Shown here: piece after piece, positions 54,138-63,482 of the stretch
How positions within the stretch are numbered: the stretch's first letter is position 1
Layout of the letters: every line of letters begins with the position of its first letter
Assembly: GCA_947176965.1 (NCBI GenBank)
Contig: CAMWSU010000005.1
Location: 1 to 64,000, forward strand
Length of the DNA stretch: 64,000 nucleotides
Direction of reading: 5' to 3'
DNA from: an uncultured Lachnospiraceae bacterium
GTDB lineage: Bacteria > Bacillota > Clostridia > Lachnospirales > Lachnospiraceae
Notes under the pieces: generated by a model
The model's database searches: none
What the model saw: only the letters and a program-made list of their open reading frames with translations
Told to the model about the DNA's origin: nothing
Translations under genes and position numbers: made by a program

Positions 54138-56231
54138 ATGAAGGTAGTGTCAGCACATATAAGAAATTTCAGAATGCTAAGAGAGATGGACATAGATTTT
54201 GAGGATACGCTGTCTTTGATTATTGGAAAAAATAATTCAGGGAAAACATCTTTTTTGATTGTACTGCAGAGGTTTTTATCAGAAAATAAGCAAGAATTTG
54301 TTTTTGAAGACTTTAGTTTAGAGGTTCAACAGAAAATACTTGAATTAGAGAAAAAATCGCTAAAGGCAGAAGAATATAATGAAATTGCATTATCCCTAAA
54401 ACTTGTCATATCTTATAAACAAACAGACAATCTTGGAACGGCATCAAAACTTCTTTTAGATTTGGATAATTCAAAAACACATTTAGTAATTTTGTTTGAA
54501 TATGTTTTGACATATGAAAAATATTTAAAACTTGTGAAAGATTATGCGGAATATAGAGGAAAAGGTATAGAGAGGGATTTTCAATATTATGTAAGCAACA
54601 ATATAAGAAAGTATTTTGATATACGCATAAAGGCATTAGAATATGGAAATGAAAGCAATTTTAAGATTATTACTAATGATATTGTTCAATCCATTATTTC
54701 AATGGAAACGATTTGGGCAAAGCGCGATGTAGATAATGAGCAGGGAAAAAGCAAATCATTATCGGTATTAGCGAGTAAATATTATGCAGCAAATGTTTCG
54801 TCAGATGCAGAATTTCCGGAATTACAGAAACAGTTGAGTGTAACAGATCAGAGCTTGTCAGGTATATATCAAGGAATATTTTCATCAATTGTAGATGAGA
54901 TAGCTCAAATGTCCTATAATCCTAAGGAGGCAGAGCTATCAGTTTTATCGACATTAAGTGAAAAAAAGATTTTTCAGGATAATACCACTGTTAAATATAA
55001 GCATCAGGATACGTTGCTTCCGGAGGATTATAATGGGCTTGGTTATTTAAATCTTTTTGCAATTATATTTGAAATACGAATTAAATTAAATCATCTGGCC
55101 AAGAAAAATAATGCTGAAGAAAACCCGACACCACTTAATTTGCTTTTTATTGAAGAACCAGAAGCACATACGCATCCTCAGATGCAGTATATTTTTATCA
55201 ATAATATTAAAAAGATATTGAAAACTTACTGCGAAGAATTGGGACAAAATTTCTCTTTACAGACTATAATCAGCACCCATTCATCTCACATGGTTTCTCA
55301 GTGTGACTTCAAAGATATAAAGTATTTCTATCGTGAATCGGTTATGAGTGTGAAGTCTAGAAGTCTGAAAAACCTGTATTATAAAATGGTAAGTGCAGAA
55401 GATGATGAAAAAAGGAAAGAACAGGAACGGGCATATAGATTTGTGAAACAATATGTTACACTTAATCGGGCTGAACTGTTTTTTGCGGATAAAGCAATTT
55501 TGATTGAGGGAGATACAGAGAGAATTCTTTTTTCAGCTATGATGAAGAAGATGGATGATGAGAAAGCGGATTTAATTAAGAAATCGGAGGATTCTGGTAC
55601 TAATCAAGATGATAAGGGAGGCACTCTCCAAACAGAGCCGTTGCTTTCACAGAATATTTCAGTGGTTGAAGTGGGGGCATATTCTCATATATTTGCTATA
55701 CTATTAGGATTTTTGGGAATAAAGACTTTGATTGTTACAGATTTGGATTATGCAAAGATAAATTCGAAAGGCAGGGCAGCAGAATGTGCATATCCAGAAG
55801 CAACTACCACATCCAATGCCTCAATTAAATTTTTCACTAGTAAAAAGGATTTGGCGGATATTGTTGCGTTATCTAAAAAACCGATTACCTTGAAATATAA
55901 TGAGGAAACTTTAGAATGGGAAATGTCTAATGAAGGAAATTTACGATTAGTCTTTCAAAAAGAATCAAATGGATATCAGGGACGGAGTTTTGAAGACGCT
56001 TTTTTATGTGATAATCTTCAATTCGTTATAGATAATAAAGACAATTTCGCTGGTCTAAAAAACCGAAATAAATTAGAAAGCTTGGGCAATGATTATTTTA
56101 ATATTGCACATGAGTGTATTAATAGTAAAACGGCATTTGCCTTAGATATTCTTTTATATGGAGGTTCAAAGAACGAAAAATGGAATATACCGCTATATAT
56201 TAAGGAGGGGTTAGAATGGCTGATACAGTGA
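54138..56231 (+). CDS. OLD-family ATP-dependent nuclease (GajA-like: ABC-type ATPase + TOPRIM)
   Basis: FRMLREMDIDFEDTLSLIIGKNNSGKTSFL (Walker A), LLFIEEPEAHTHPQMQ, STHSSHMVSQ, TOPRIM ILIEGDTERIL and VTDLDYAK. Confidence 0.88.
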   Translation: MKVVSAHIRNFRMLREMDIDFEDTLSLIIGKNNSGKTSFLIVLQRFLSENKQEFVFEDFSLEVQQKILELEKKSLKAEEYNEIALSLKLVISYKQTDNLGTASKLLLDLDNSKTHLVILFEYVLTYEKYLKLVKDYAEYRGKGIERDFQYYVSNNIRKYFDIRIKALEYGNESNFKIITNDIVQSIISMETIWAKRDVDNEQGKSKSLSVLASKYYAANVSSDAEFPELQKQLSVTDQSLSGIYQGIFSSIVDEIAQMSYNPKEAELSVLSTLSEKKIFQDNTTVKYKHQDTLLPEDYNGLGYLNLFAIIFEIRIKLNHLAKKNNAEENPTPLNLLFIEEPEAHTHPQMQYIFINNIKKILKTYCEELGQNFSLQTIISTHSSHMVSQCDFKDIKYFYRESVMSVKSRSLKNLYYKMVSAEDDEKRKEQERAYRFVKQYVTLNRAELFFADKAILIEGDTERILFSAMMKKMDDEKADLIKKSEDSGTNQDDKGGTLQTEPLLSQNISVVEVGAYSHIFAILLGFLGIKTLIVTDLDYAKINSKGRAAECAYPEATTTSNASIKFFTSKKDLADIVALSKKPITLKYNEETLEWEMSNEGNLRLVFQKESNGYQGRSFEDAFLCDNLQFVIDNKDNFAGLKNRNKLESLGNDYFNIAHECINSKTAFALDILLYGGSKNEKWNIPLYIKEGLEWLIQ

Positions 56232-57825
56232 TGGAGCAGATTTGTACATGCTTAGATAGAAAAAAGAACTTTTTGTTAAGTGGAGGTGCGGGAAGTGGGA
56301 AGACGTATACTTTAGTGCAGACACTTCATTATATTTTTAACAGGAATCCAAAGGTACAGGTAGCTTGTATAACATACACGAATGTGGCAGCGGATGAAAT
56401 TAAAGAGCGGTCCCCTTATTCAAAACTTCATGTTTCGACGATTCATGATTTTTTGTGGGAAGAAATAAAGGATTATCAAAAAAACTTAAAACAAACATTA
56501 TAGAACTGGTTTCAGGAGATTCCGTAAAAAGTGCTTTAACAATCAGTTATTCGGGAGATAGCCCAATAACTGAAACAGATTTTGATGTTGTTCAATATCA
56601 AAATTACAGGGATTTACAAAACGGAATTATATCCCATGATGATGTATTAAAAATTGCCAATTATATGTATGAATCATATCCATTGCTTTCAAAAATACTT
56701 TGCGATAAGTATGACTATATTTTTATTGATGAATACCAAGATACGCAAGCATCTGTAATTGAAATATTTTTACAACATATAAAAGAAACAGCAAAACAAT
56801 CATTGTGCATTGGTTTCTTTGGCGATAGGATGCAATCCATTTATGATACAGGAATAGGAAATTTGCAGATGTATATTGATTTAAAAGATGTTACAGAGAT
56901 CAAAAAAGCGGATAATTATCGTTGCTCTGTAAAAGTTATCGATTTGTTGAATAGATTACGCTCTGATATAAAGCAGGAGCCAGCAATGAAACGTGAAGAT
57001 GGAACAATAGTGAATAAAGCTGGTTCGGCTATTTTCCTTTATTCTGACAGTGATTTTAACTTAGAGGATTTTCAGACGAGTAAATATTCTCAAGGATGGG
57101 ATTTAGAAAATTTTCAAGAAACGAAAGTATTATTTTTAACACATCGATTGAGTGCAGTCCGTTTAGGGTTTGCCGAATTATTGGCGGCATTTTCCAGTTC
57201 AGAAAGAATCATAGGGAATAAGCCAGACTTTCTGGCCAAGCACTTACTAAAGATGGGAAATATTTTATACCATTATAGTAATAAATGCTTTTCAGTAGTT
57301 TTAGAATTATTACAGAAAAAAATTATGACTAACGCAGACAAACAATCCATAAGCAAGGCGTTATCTGATATTGAAAGCAGCATAGAGACAGGTACTATAG
57401 GGGATATAATTGATTGTTTTGATAAAGAAAAGTTTCTTAAAAAAGACGATAGTTTTGAGGCATATGTAGAAAAATATGGTGAGATTTATAATAAAGTAAA
57501 AATTTTACCAGCAACTCAGCTCATGTCTTATTTTTCATATTATAATAATTATTCTCCATATTCTACTCAGCATGGTATCAAAGGTGCGGAATTTGAAAAT
57601 GTACTTGTTGTGATGGATAATGGGAGATGGAATAATTACAATTTCAAATATTATTTTGAACAAACTCCAGGTAAAGAATCTGTTATTCGGAGAACAGAAA
57701 GAATTTTTTATGTATGCTGCTCTCGCGCGAAGAACAATTTAATTGTATATTATCCCAATCCAACAACTTCTGTTATTGAAAAAGCTAAAGAACTTTTTGG
57801 TGAAGAAAATGTAAAGAAGATGTAA
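56216..57825 (+). CDS. UvrD/REP-like superfamily 1 helicase (GajB-like), encoded in two overlapping frames; -1 frameshift (or A7->A8 indel) needed
   Basis: Frame 1 (56216..56503) has Walker A FLLSGGAGSGKTYTL and ends VSTIHDFLWEEIKDYQKN; frame 2 (through 57825) continues LKTNIIELVSGDSVK...YDYIFIDEYQDTQ...GIKGAEFENVLVV...FYVCCSRAKNNLIVYYP. Junction at A_AAA_AAC, 56479-56485. Confidence 0.85.
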
Positions 57826-57888
57826 TGATATATGCCATAATGTAACTTTTACATATTTATATAATAAAATGTGAAGAGAGGCTTTAGA

Positions 57889-58914
57889 ATGGATAGTCAA
57901 TTAATACATCCTTTGATTGATGAAATAAAAAATATTCTTGATACTGCTCGAAACAATGTTGCGAGAGAAGTAAATAATGAATTGATTATTTCTTATTGGA
58001 AGATTGGAGAGATCATTGTTCGGTATGAGCAGAATGAAAGTATTCGTGCCGCATATGGAGAACAGACATTGAAACATTTATCAAAAGCATTAACGAATGA
58101 GTTTGGCAAAGGATTTTCACGTTCAAATTTACAAAATATGAGAGCGTTCTATCTGAATTATGAGAATTGCCAGTCGGTGATTGGCAAATTAAGTTGGACT
58201 CACTACTGTGAGCTTTTAACTATTTCGGATAAAGATAAACGTAGCTTTTATGAAAAAGAAGCTGTTAATTCAAATTGGTCTGTTAGAGAATTAAAACGAC
58301 AAATTGATACCTCTTTGTATGAACGGTTGTTGTTATCTAAAGGGGATATCAATAAACGCGAAGTATTGAATTTAGCATTAAACGGTATTGAAATGAATGA
58401 ACCGAAGGATATTATAAAAGATCCGTATGTATTTGAATTTCTAGGTATACCAGAAGATAAGCCTATAATGGAAAGTGATTTGGAAAAAGCGTTGGTACAA
58501 CAAATTGAAAAATTTTTGTTGGAGTTAGGCCGGGGATTTATGTTTGTAGGAACGCAACAGAGAGTTACAATTAATAATACCCATTACTATGCGGATATGG
58601 TCTTTTATAACAAGCCGTTAAAATCATATGTGATTATAGAGTTAAAAACAACAAAATTAGTGCCAGAGGCTGTTGGACAATTAAATATGTATCTGAATTA
58701 TTATGAAAATGAAGTAAATGATGAGGGCGACAACAAGCCAATCGGAATTATTTTGTGTACGGATAAAGATGCGTTGGCAGTCGAATATGCGTTAGGTGGT
58801 TTGTCAAGTAATATTTTTGCATCTAAATATACTTATTATATTCCAGATAAACAACAGTTAATTGCAGAGGTCGAGAAAGTGCTTGATCAGTGGTGTGGGG
58901 GAAGAGATCTATGA
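57889..58914 (+). CDS. DUF1016/YhcG-type PDDEXK nuclease
   Basis: ARNNVAREVNNELIISYWKIGEIIVRYEQ, FSRSNLQNMRAFY, LSWTHYCELL, ADMVFYNKPLKSYVIIELKTTKL, GQLNMYLNYYENE, IGIILCTDKDALAVEYAL. Confidence 0.92.
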   Translation: MDSQLIHPLIDEIKNILDTARNNVAREVNNELIISYWKIGEIIVRYEQNESIRAAYGEQTLKHLSKALTNEFGKGFSRSNLQNMRAFYLNYENCQSVIGKLSWTHYCELLTISDKDKRSFYEKEAVNSNWSVRELKRQIDTSLYERLLLSKGDINKREVLNLALNGIEMNEPKDIIKDPYVFEFLGIPEDKPIMESDLEKALVQQIEKFLLELGRGFMFVGTQQRVTINNTHYYADMVFYNKPLKSYVIIELKTTKLVPEAVGQLNMYLNYYENEVNDEGDNKPIGIILCTDKDALAVEYALGGLSSNIFASKYTYYIPDKQQLIAEVEKVLDQWCGGRDL

Positions 58915-60617
58915 GTAAATACATCACACAGAAAAAAGGTTTGTTTTTTGCGTATTTTATTTTAACGCTGCTGGCGTCCGCAGGCGGTATTGGTTTTGCG
59001 TTTGTATTAAGCGAGGTGATCAATCAGGCTGCGGCAGGAAACATGCAGGGATTAATCCGAGCGATCGTTGGCGGAATTATTTTCGTTGTAGCAGTTATTA
59101 TTTGCGAATGCCTCTATGACAGAGTGATGAACCGAATGCTTTACTATGCCGTAACTTCACTGAAAAATGATTTGTTTTGCGCTTATTTCCGAAAGAATTC
59201 CGCAGAATATGAAAAGGATAATAGTGCGCAATATATCAATGAGATCACGAATAATGTAAATAATTTCTCGGATGTATATTTTTCCAATGTATTGGAGCTG
59301 CCGATGGTAGTTCTTGTTTTTGTGATTGCGGTTGTTCTCTGCATTGTGATCGAACCGATGATGTTGTTTGTGATCGTAGCGTTTTCCGTAGTGATCGCCA
59401 TTGTATCCAAGAAATGTGGGCAGGTGCTGCAAAACAGTACCGGAGCGTTTGCGGAAGGAGCGGAAAAATATCTTTCCGTGATCAAAGATTATTTTGCCGG
59501 TTACCGTCTGATCAAAAATTATAACCGTACCGCTGCAATCGTATCACTACATAAAGAAGAAAACTTGAGGGCAGAGCGGCTGAGAGAAAAAAACAGCAAT
59601 AACGGGAGTATGTATGCCAGGGTCAATGAGCTGTTGGGGCTTGCCTCTACGCTGACCATTATGGGTGTGGCGGGGGTGTTCGCCGTGAAAGGCTCTTTTG
59701 AAATTGGGATTGTGTTTGCATTTGGTCAGCTTGCGGGGAAGATCATGCAGCCGATCATGCAGGCTTCCGGAATCTATGTACAGTTTCAAGCAGCAAAAGC
59801 ATTAAGCAAAAAATTTGGCGAAAGTCTGAAATCAGGCATGGAGAATCGGGAAAAGCCGTTAAAAAAATCGGAGTTTTCCAGCGGGATTACCGTGCGGAAA
59901 TTGAGTTTTGCTTATCCGGTCAAAAAGGAGGATTCTGCAGAAAACGACACGACATCCGTGATAGAAGGCGGCACTGCAGTTGCGATGGAAAGTGGGGCGG
60001 ACAGAAAGCAGGAAAGGGTTCTCGAAGATGTCAGTATGACCTTTCAAAAAGGCGGAAAGTACCTGATCACAGGAAAGAGTGGGACGGGAAAGAGCACACT
60101 TCTGCACCTTCTTGCGGGATTGTATGATGATTATGAGGGAAGCTTAAAATATGATGATGCGGAAGTACGCGATATGGATGCTGAGAGTCTGCATTCGTTA
60201 GTCAGTGTGGTGTCTCAGGAGGCGTTCCTTTTTAACGATACACTGAAAAATAATATTGCGCTGTATGATGACCGCTATCGGGAAGAAAACATTCTGAGAG
60301 CAGTTCGCCTTGCCGGTTTGGAAGAACTTGTAAAAAGACTTTCCGATGGAAATAACATGGGATTGGATGTTGTAGTATCCGAGAACGGAAGCAATTTTTC
60401 GGGCGGTGAGAAGCAGCGTATCAATCTTGCAAGAGCAATACTGAGAGGATCACCGGTATTACTTTTGGATGAGTTTACCGCCAGCCTTGATGAAAAGACT
60501 GCGGATGAGGTGGAACGTGCCGTGCTTGAACTTGATGGCGTTACCATTCTTTTTGTTACCCATAAGGTGAACGAAAAACTGGCAGAGCGTTATGACGGCA
60601 GGTATGAGGTCGGATAA
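58911..60617 (+). CDS. ABC transporter, fused permease/ATP-binding protein
   Basis: ABC_membrane domain plus NBD (ITGKSGTGKSTLLHLLAGLYDDYEG, FSGGEKQRINLARAILRGSPVLLLDEFTASLD). ATGA overlap with preceding stop. Confidence 0.94.
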   Translation: MSKYITQKKGLFFAYFILTLLASAGGIGFAFVLSEVINQAAAGNMQGLIRAIVGGIIFVVAVIICECLYDRVMNRMLYYAVTSLKNDLFCAYFRKNSAEYEKDNSAQYINEITNNVNNFSDVYFSNVLELPMVVLVFVIAVVLCIVIEPMMLFVIVAFSVVIAIVSKKCGQVLQNSTGAFAEGAEKYLSVIKDYFAGYRLIKNYNRTAAIVSLHKEENLRAERLREKNSNNGSMYARVNELLGLASTLTIMGVAGVFAVKGSFEIGIVFAFGQLAGKIMQPIMQASGIYVQFQAAKALSKKFGESLKSGMENREKPLKKSEFSSGITVRKLSFAYPVKKEDSAENDTTSVIEGGTAVAMESGADRKQERVLEDVSMTFQKGGKYLITGKSGTGKSTLLHLLAGLYDDYEGSLKYDDAEVRDMDAESLHSLVSVVSQEAFLFNDTLKNNIALYDDRYREENILRAVRLAGLEELVKRLSDGNNMGLDVVVSENGSNFSGGEKQRINLARAILRGSPVLLLDEFTASLDEKTADEVERAVLELDGVTILFVTHKVNEKLAERYDGRYEVG

Positions 60618-60780
60618 ATTAACTAATACATATGTTTTTTTAGGAGAGCAGGACCCCTTGATGATGGTTCTGCTTTTCTTTATGTATCCGGTGGCAAATT
60701 CGATGGTATTGTGTGCGTGCATGTGGTAAGATTGTAGCATGAAATCATGCAATAAACGGAAATGGAACGGAGGAGCTATC

Positions 60781-61101
60781 ATGGAAAAGTCTATTCAGAC
60801 ATACTATAAAAAACTAAATAACTACTATGATTCTGACGGAAGATTAATGCAATATCCTTCGAAAAGACCGATGAGGGTCATTGCGCTCATCAGAATCACA
60901 GAACAAATGGACGCAGATAGAAAATATACAGAAAAAGACATCAACGAAATCATCAGACAGCGCATTGCATTTGATGATATAGAGTTGATTCGCAGGGAAA
61001 TGTATCAATATCAATTTCTCGGAAGACTTCGGGACGGTTCGGAGTATTGGGTAGAAAAGGAGTGGAAAAATACTTATGCGGAATATATCGGGGAGGATTA
61101 G
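60781..61101 (+). CDS. DUF2087 domain-containing protein
   Basis: LMQYPSKRPMRVIALIRITEQMDADRKYTEKDINEIIRQRIAFDDIELIRREMYQYQFLGRLRDGSEYW. Confidence 0.82.
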   Translation: MEKSIQTYYKKLNNYYDSDGRLMQYPSKRPMRVIALIRITEQMDADRKYTEKDINEIIRQRIAFDDIELIRREMYQYQFLGRLRDGSEYWVEKEWKNTYAEYIGED

Positions 61102-61152
61102 AACCGGAAACAGGAAGAACGCTATAACGGCAGGTATGAGGTCGGAAAAATA
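61101..61152 (+). pseudogene. Possible remnant of a second ABC transporter 3' end
   Basis: gaaccggaaacaggaagaacgctataacggcaggtatgaggtcggaaaaa resembles the 3' end of the ABC gene (about 60573-60618). Confidence 0.55.
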
Positions 61153-61172
61153 TTAAAAAACGGAGGGTGCAT

Positions 61173-63401
61173 ATGGACAGAGCGGAAGCGAGAAAAAGGG
61201 CGGAAGAATTGGTAGACCGGATGACGGTGGAGGAGATGGCGTCGCAGCTGAGATTCGACGCGCCTGCGATCGAACGGCTCGGCATACCGGAATATAACTG
61301 GTGGAACGAGGGGCTTCACGGCGTGGCGCGCGCAGGGACGGCGACGATGTTTCCGCAGGCGGTTGCACTTGCCGCGGCCTTTGACGAAGAGCTGATGCAG
61401 GACGTAGGAGATGTAATTTCCACGGAGGGCAGGGCAAAATATAATGAGAGCGTCCGGCACGGAGATCGGGACATCTATAAGGGGCTGACGTTTTGGTCGC
61501 CCAATATCAATATTTTCCGCGATCCGAGATGGGGCAGGGGACATGAAACGTACGGAGAAGACCCTTATCTGACGGGCGTGCTGGGATGTGCGTTCATTCG
61601 CGGTCTTCAAGGTGAGGGCGATGGTGTACCCTACTTAAAGCTTGCTGCCTGTGCCAAGCATTTCGCGGTGCATTCGGGTCCGGAGGCGGTGCGCCATTCT
61701 TTTGATGCGCGTGTGAGTGAAAAAGATTTGCGCGAGACATATCTGCCCGCGTTTGAGCACTGTGTGAGGGATGCGCATGTGGAGGCTGTCATGGGTGCTT
61801 ATAACCGTACAAACGGAGAACCCTGTTGCGGGCATGCGTATCTGATGAAGGAGATCTTGCGCGGGGAATGGCAGTTTGAAGGGCATTTTGTTTCTGACTG
61901 CTGGGCAGTGCAGGACTTTCATATGCATCATCATGTGACAAACAGCGCGGAGGAATCCGCGGTGCTTGCGCTGGAGAGCGGCTGCGACGTAAACTGCGGC
62001 TGCACCTATCAAAAAATAATGAACGCCTACGGCCTGGGGATGATTTCGCGCGAGACGATTCGGGAATCCGCAGTCCGGCTGTTTACGACGCGTTATCTGC
62101 TCGGTATGTTTGAGAAGACGCCCTATGATGCGATTCCCTATGAGAAAGTGGACTGTGTTGAGCATCGTGCGCTTGCGGTAAAGGCGGCGCGGGAAAGCCT
62201 TGTTCTTTTGAAAAACGATGGAATCCTGCCGCTCTCGCGTGAACGCATCCGCACGCTGGCGGTCATCGGGCCGAATGCGGACAGCAGAAGAGCGCTGATC
62301 GGTAATTATCACGGCACGGCTTCGGAATATGTGACGGTGCTTAACGGCATACGGGAACAGGCGGGTGACGATATGCGCATCCTTTATAGCGAGGGGAGTC
62401 ATCTGTATCTGGAAAAAGGAGATGCGCTTGCCAAACCGCATCATCTGATTTCGGAAGCGCAGACCGTGGCGGAGCATGCCGATGCGGTCGTATTATGCCT
62501 CGGTCTGGATGAGACGCTCGAGGGCGAGGAGGGAGATGCGGGGAATGCGGATGCTTCGGGCGATAAAAAGGACTTACAGCTTCCGGCTTCACAGAGGAGA
62601 CTGCTGGAGCGTGTGCTTGCAGTCGGAAAGCCGACGATCGTCTGCATGCTTGCGGGAAGCGCCATTGATATGAATCTTGCCTCGGAGCGTGCGTCCGCGA
62701 TCATGCAGGTATGGTATCCGGGCGCGCTTGGCGGGCGTGCGGTTGCGGAAGCACTGTTCGGTGTGTATTCACCCTCGGGTAAGCTGCCGATCACGCTGTA
62801 TCGGAATCTGGACGGGCTGCCGGAATTTACGGATTATTCCATGAAAGGCAGAACTTACCGCTATATGGAGAATGAGCCGCTCTATCCGTTCGGGTATGGA
62901 CTGACTTACGGAAAGATCACGCTGGAGGAATGCGGGATTGTGACAGGCGGAGCAGGAGCATCCGGTGAGACAAATATGTCAGACAGAGAGGAACCGTCGG
63001 CGGTCAAAGCTGTGCCCTTGAAAGAAGGAAGCGCTGACATCCTTCAAGTCATGACTCTTGATAAACAGGATTATGAAAAAGCGGCGAAGGAGGGACTGAC
63101 GCTTTATGCCGACCTGCGGAATGAAAGCAGGATGGTCTTATCCGAGGTGCTGCAGGTGTATGTGAGAGTGGGGGGAAGTGAAAATGAGGTGAGGAATCAC
63201 CGCCTCTGCGCATTCCGAAGAATCTCCTTAAAGCCCGGCGAACAAAAACGGGTGACGCTGGAAATCAGAGCACAGGCGTTTGCCACGGTAAATGAGCAGG
63301 GAGAATATCATGCGGATGGAGAGAGCGCGAAATTGTTTGTCGGTTTTGGGCAGCCGGATGCGCGAACGGTAGAATTGCTTGCGTTCGCAACTCAAAATTA
63401 A
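61173..63401 (+). CDS. Glycoside hydrolase family 3 (beta-glucosidase/xylosidase-like)
   Basis: YNWWNEGLHGVARAG, FWSPNINIFRDPRWGRGHETYGEDPYLTG, KHFAVHSGPE, VMGAYNRTNGEPCC, FVSDCWAV; C-terminal FnIII-like domain. Confidence 0.95.
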   Translation: MDRAEARKRAEELVDRMTVEEMASQLRFDAPAIERLGIPEYNWWNEGLHGVARAGTATMFPQAVALAAAFDEELMQDVGDVISTEGRAKYNESVRHGDRDIYKGLTFWSPNINIFRDPRWGRGHETYGEDPYLTGVLGCAFIRGLQGEGDGVPYLKLAACAKHFAVHSGPEAVRHSFDARVSEKDLRETYLPAFEHCVRDAHVEAVMGAYNRTNGEPCCGHAYLMKEILRGEWQFEGHFVSDCWAVQDFHMHHHVTNSAEESAVLALESGCDVNCGCTYQKIMNAYGLGMISRETIRESAVRLFTTRYLLGMFEKTPYDAIPYEKVDCVEHRALAVKAARESLVLLKNDGILPLSRERIRTLAVIGPNADSRRALIGNYHGTASEYVTVLNGIREQAGDDMRILYSEGSHLYLEKGDALAKPHHLISEAQTVAEHADAVVLCLGLDETLEGEEGDAGNADASGDKKDLQLPASQRRLLERVLAVGKPTIVCMLAGSAIDMNLASERASAIMQVWYPGALGGRAVAEALFGVYSPSGKLPITLYRNLDGLPEFTDYSMKGRTYRYMENEPLYPFGYGLTYGKITLEECGIVTGGAGASGETNMSDREEPSAVKAVPLKEGSADILQVMTLDKQDYEKAAKEGLTLYADLRNESRMVLSEVLQVYVRVGGSENEVRNHRLCAFRRISLKPGEQKRVTLEIRAQAFATVNEQGEYHADGESAKLFVGFGQPDARTVELLAFATQN

Positions 63402-63482
63402 CACAAAAATTTTCAAAAGCAACTCCAAATTGGTAGAGTTGACATCCGTGCACGGCTAGAATGGAGCCCATAAGGAGGGATG

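Noticed and set aside
56544-56572. Hairpin CAGTTATT-c-GGG-agatag-CCC-AATAACTG downstream of the slippery site, as frameshift stimulator
   Set aside because: It begins ~58 nt after the heptamer; classical stimulatory structures lie ~5-9 nt downstream, so I do not use it as support.
61635-62477. 280-aa minus-strand ORF inside the GH3 gene
   Set aside because: Antisense to conserved GH3 motifs; no homology recognised.
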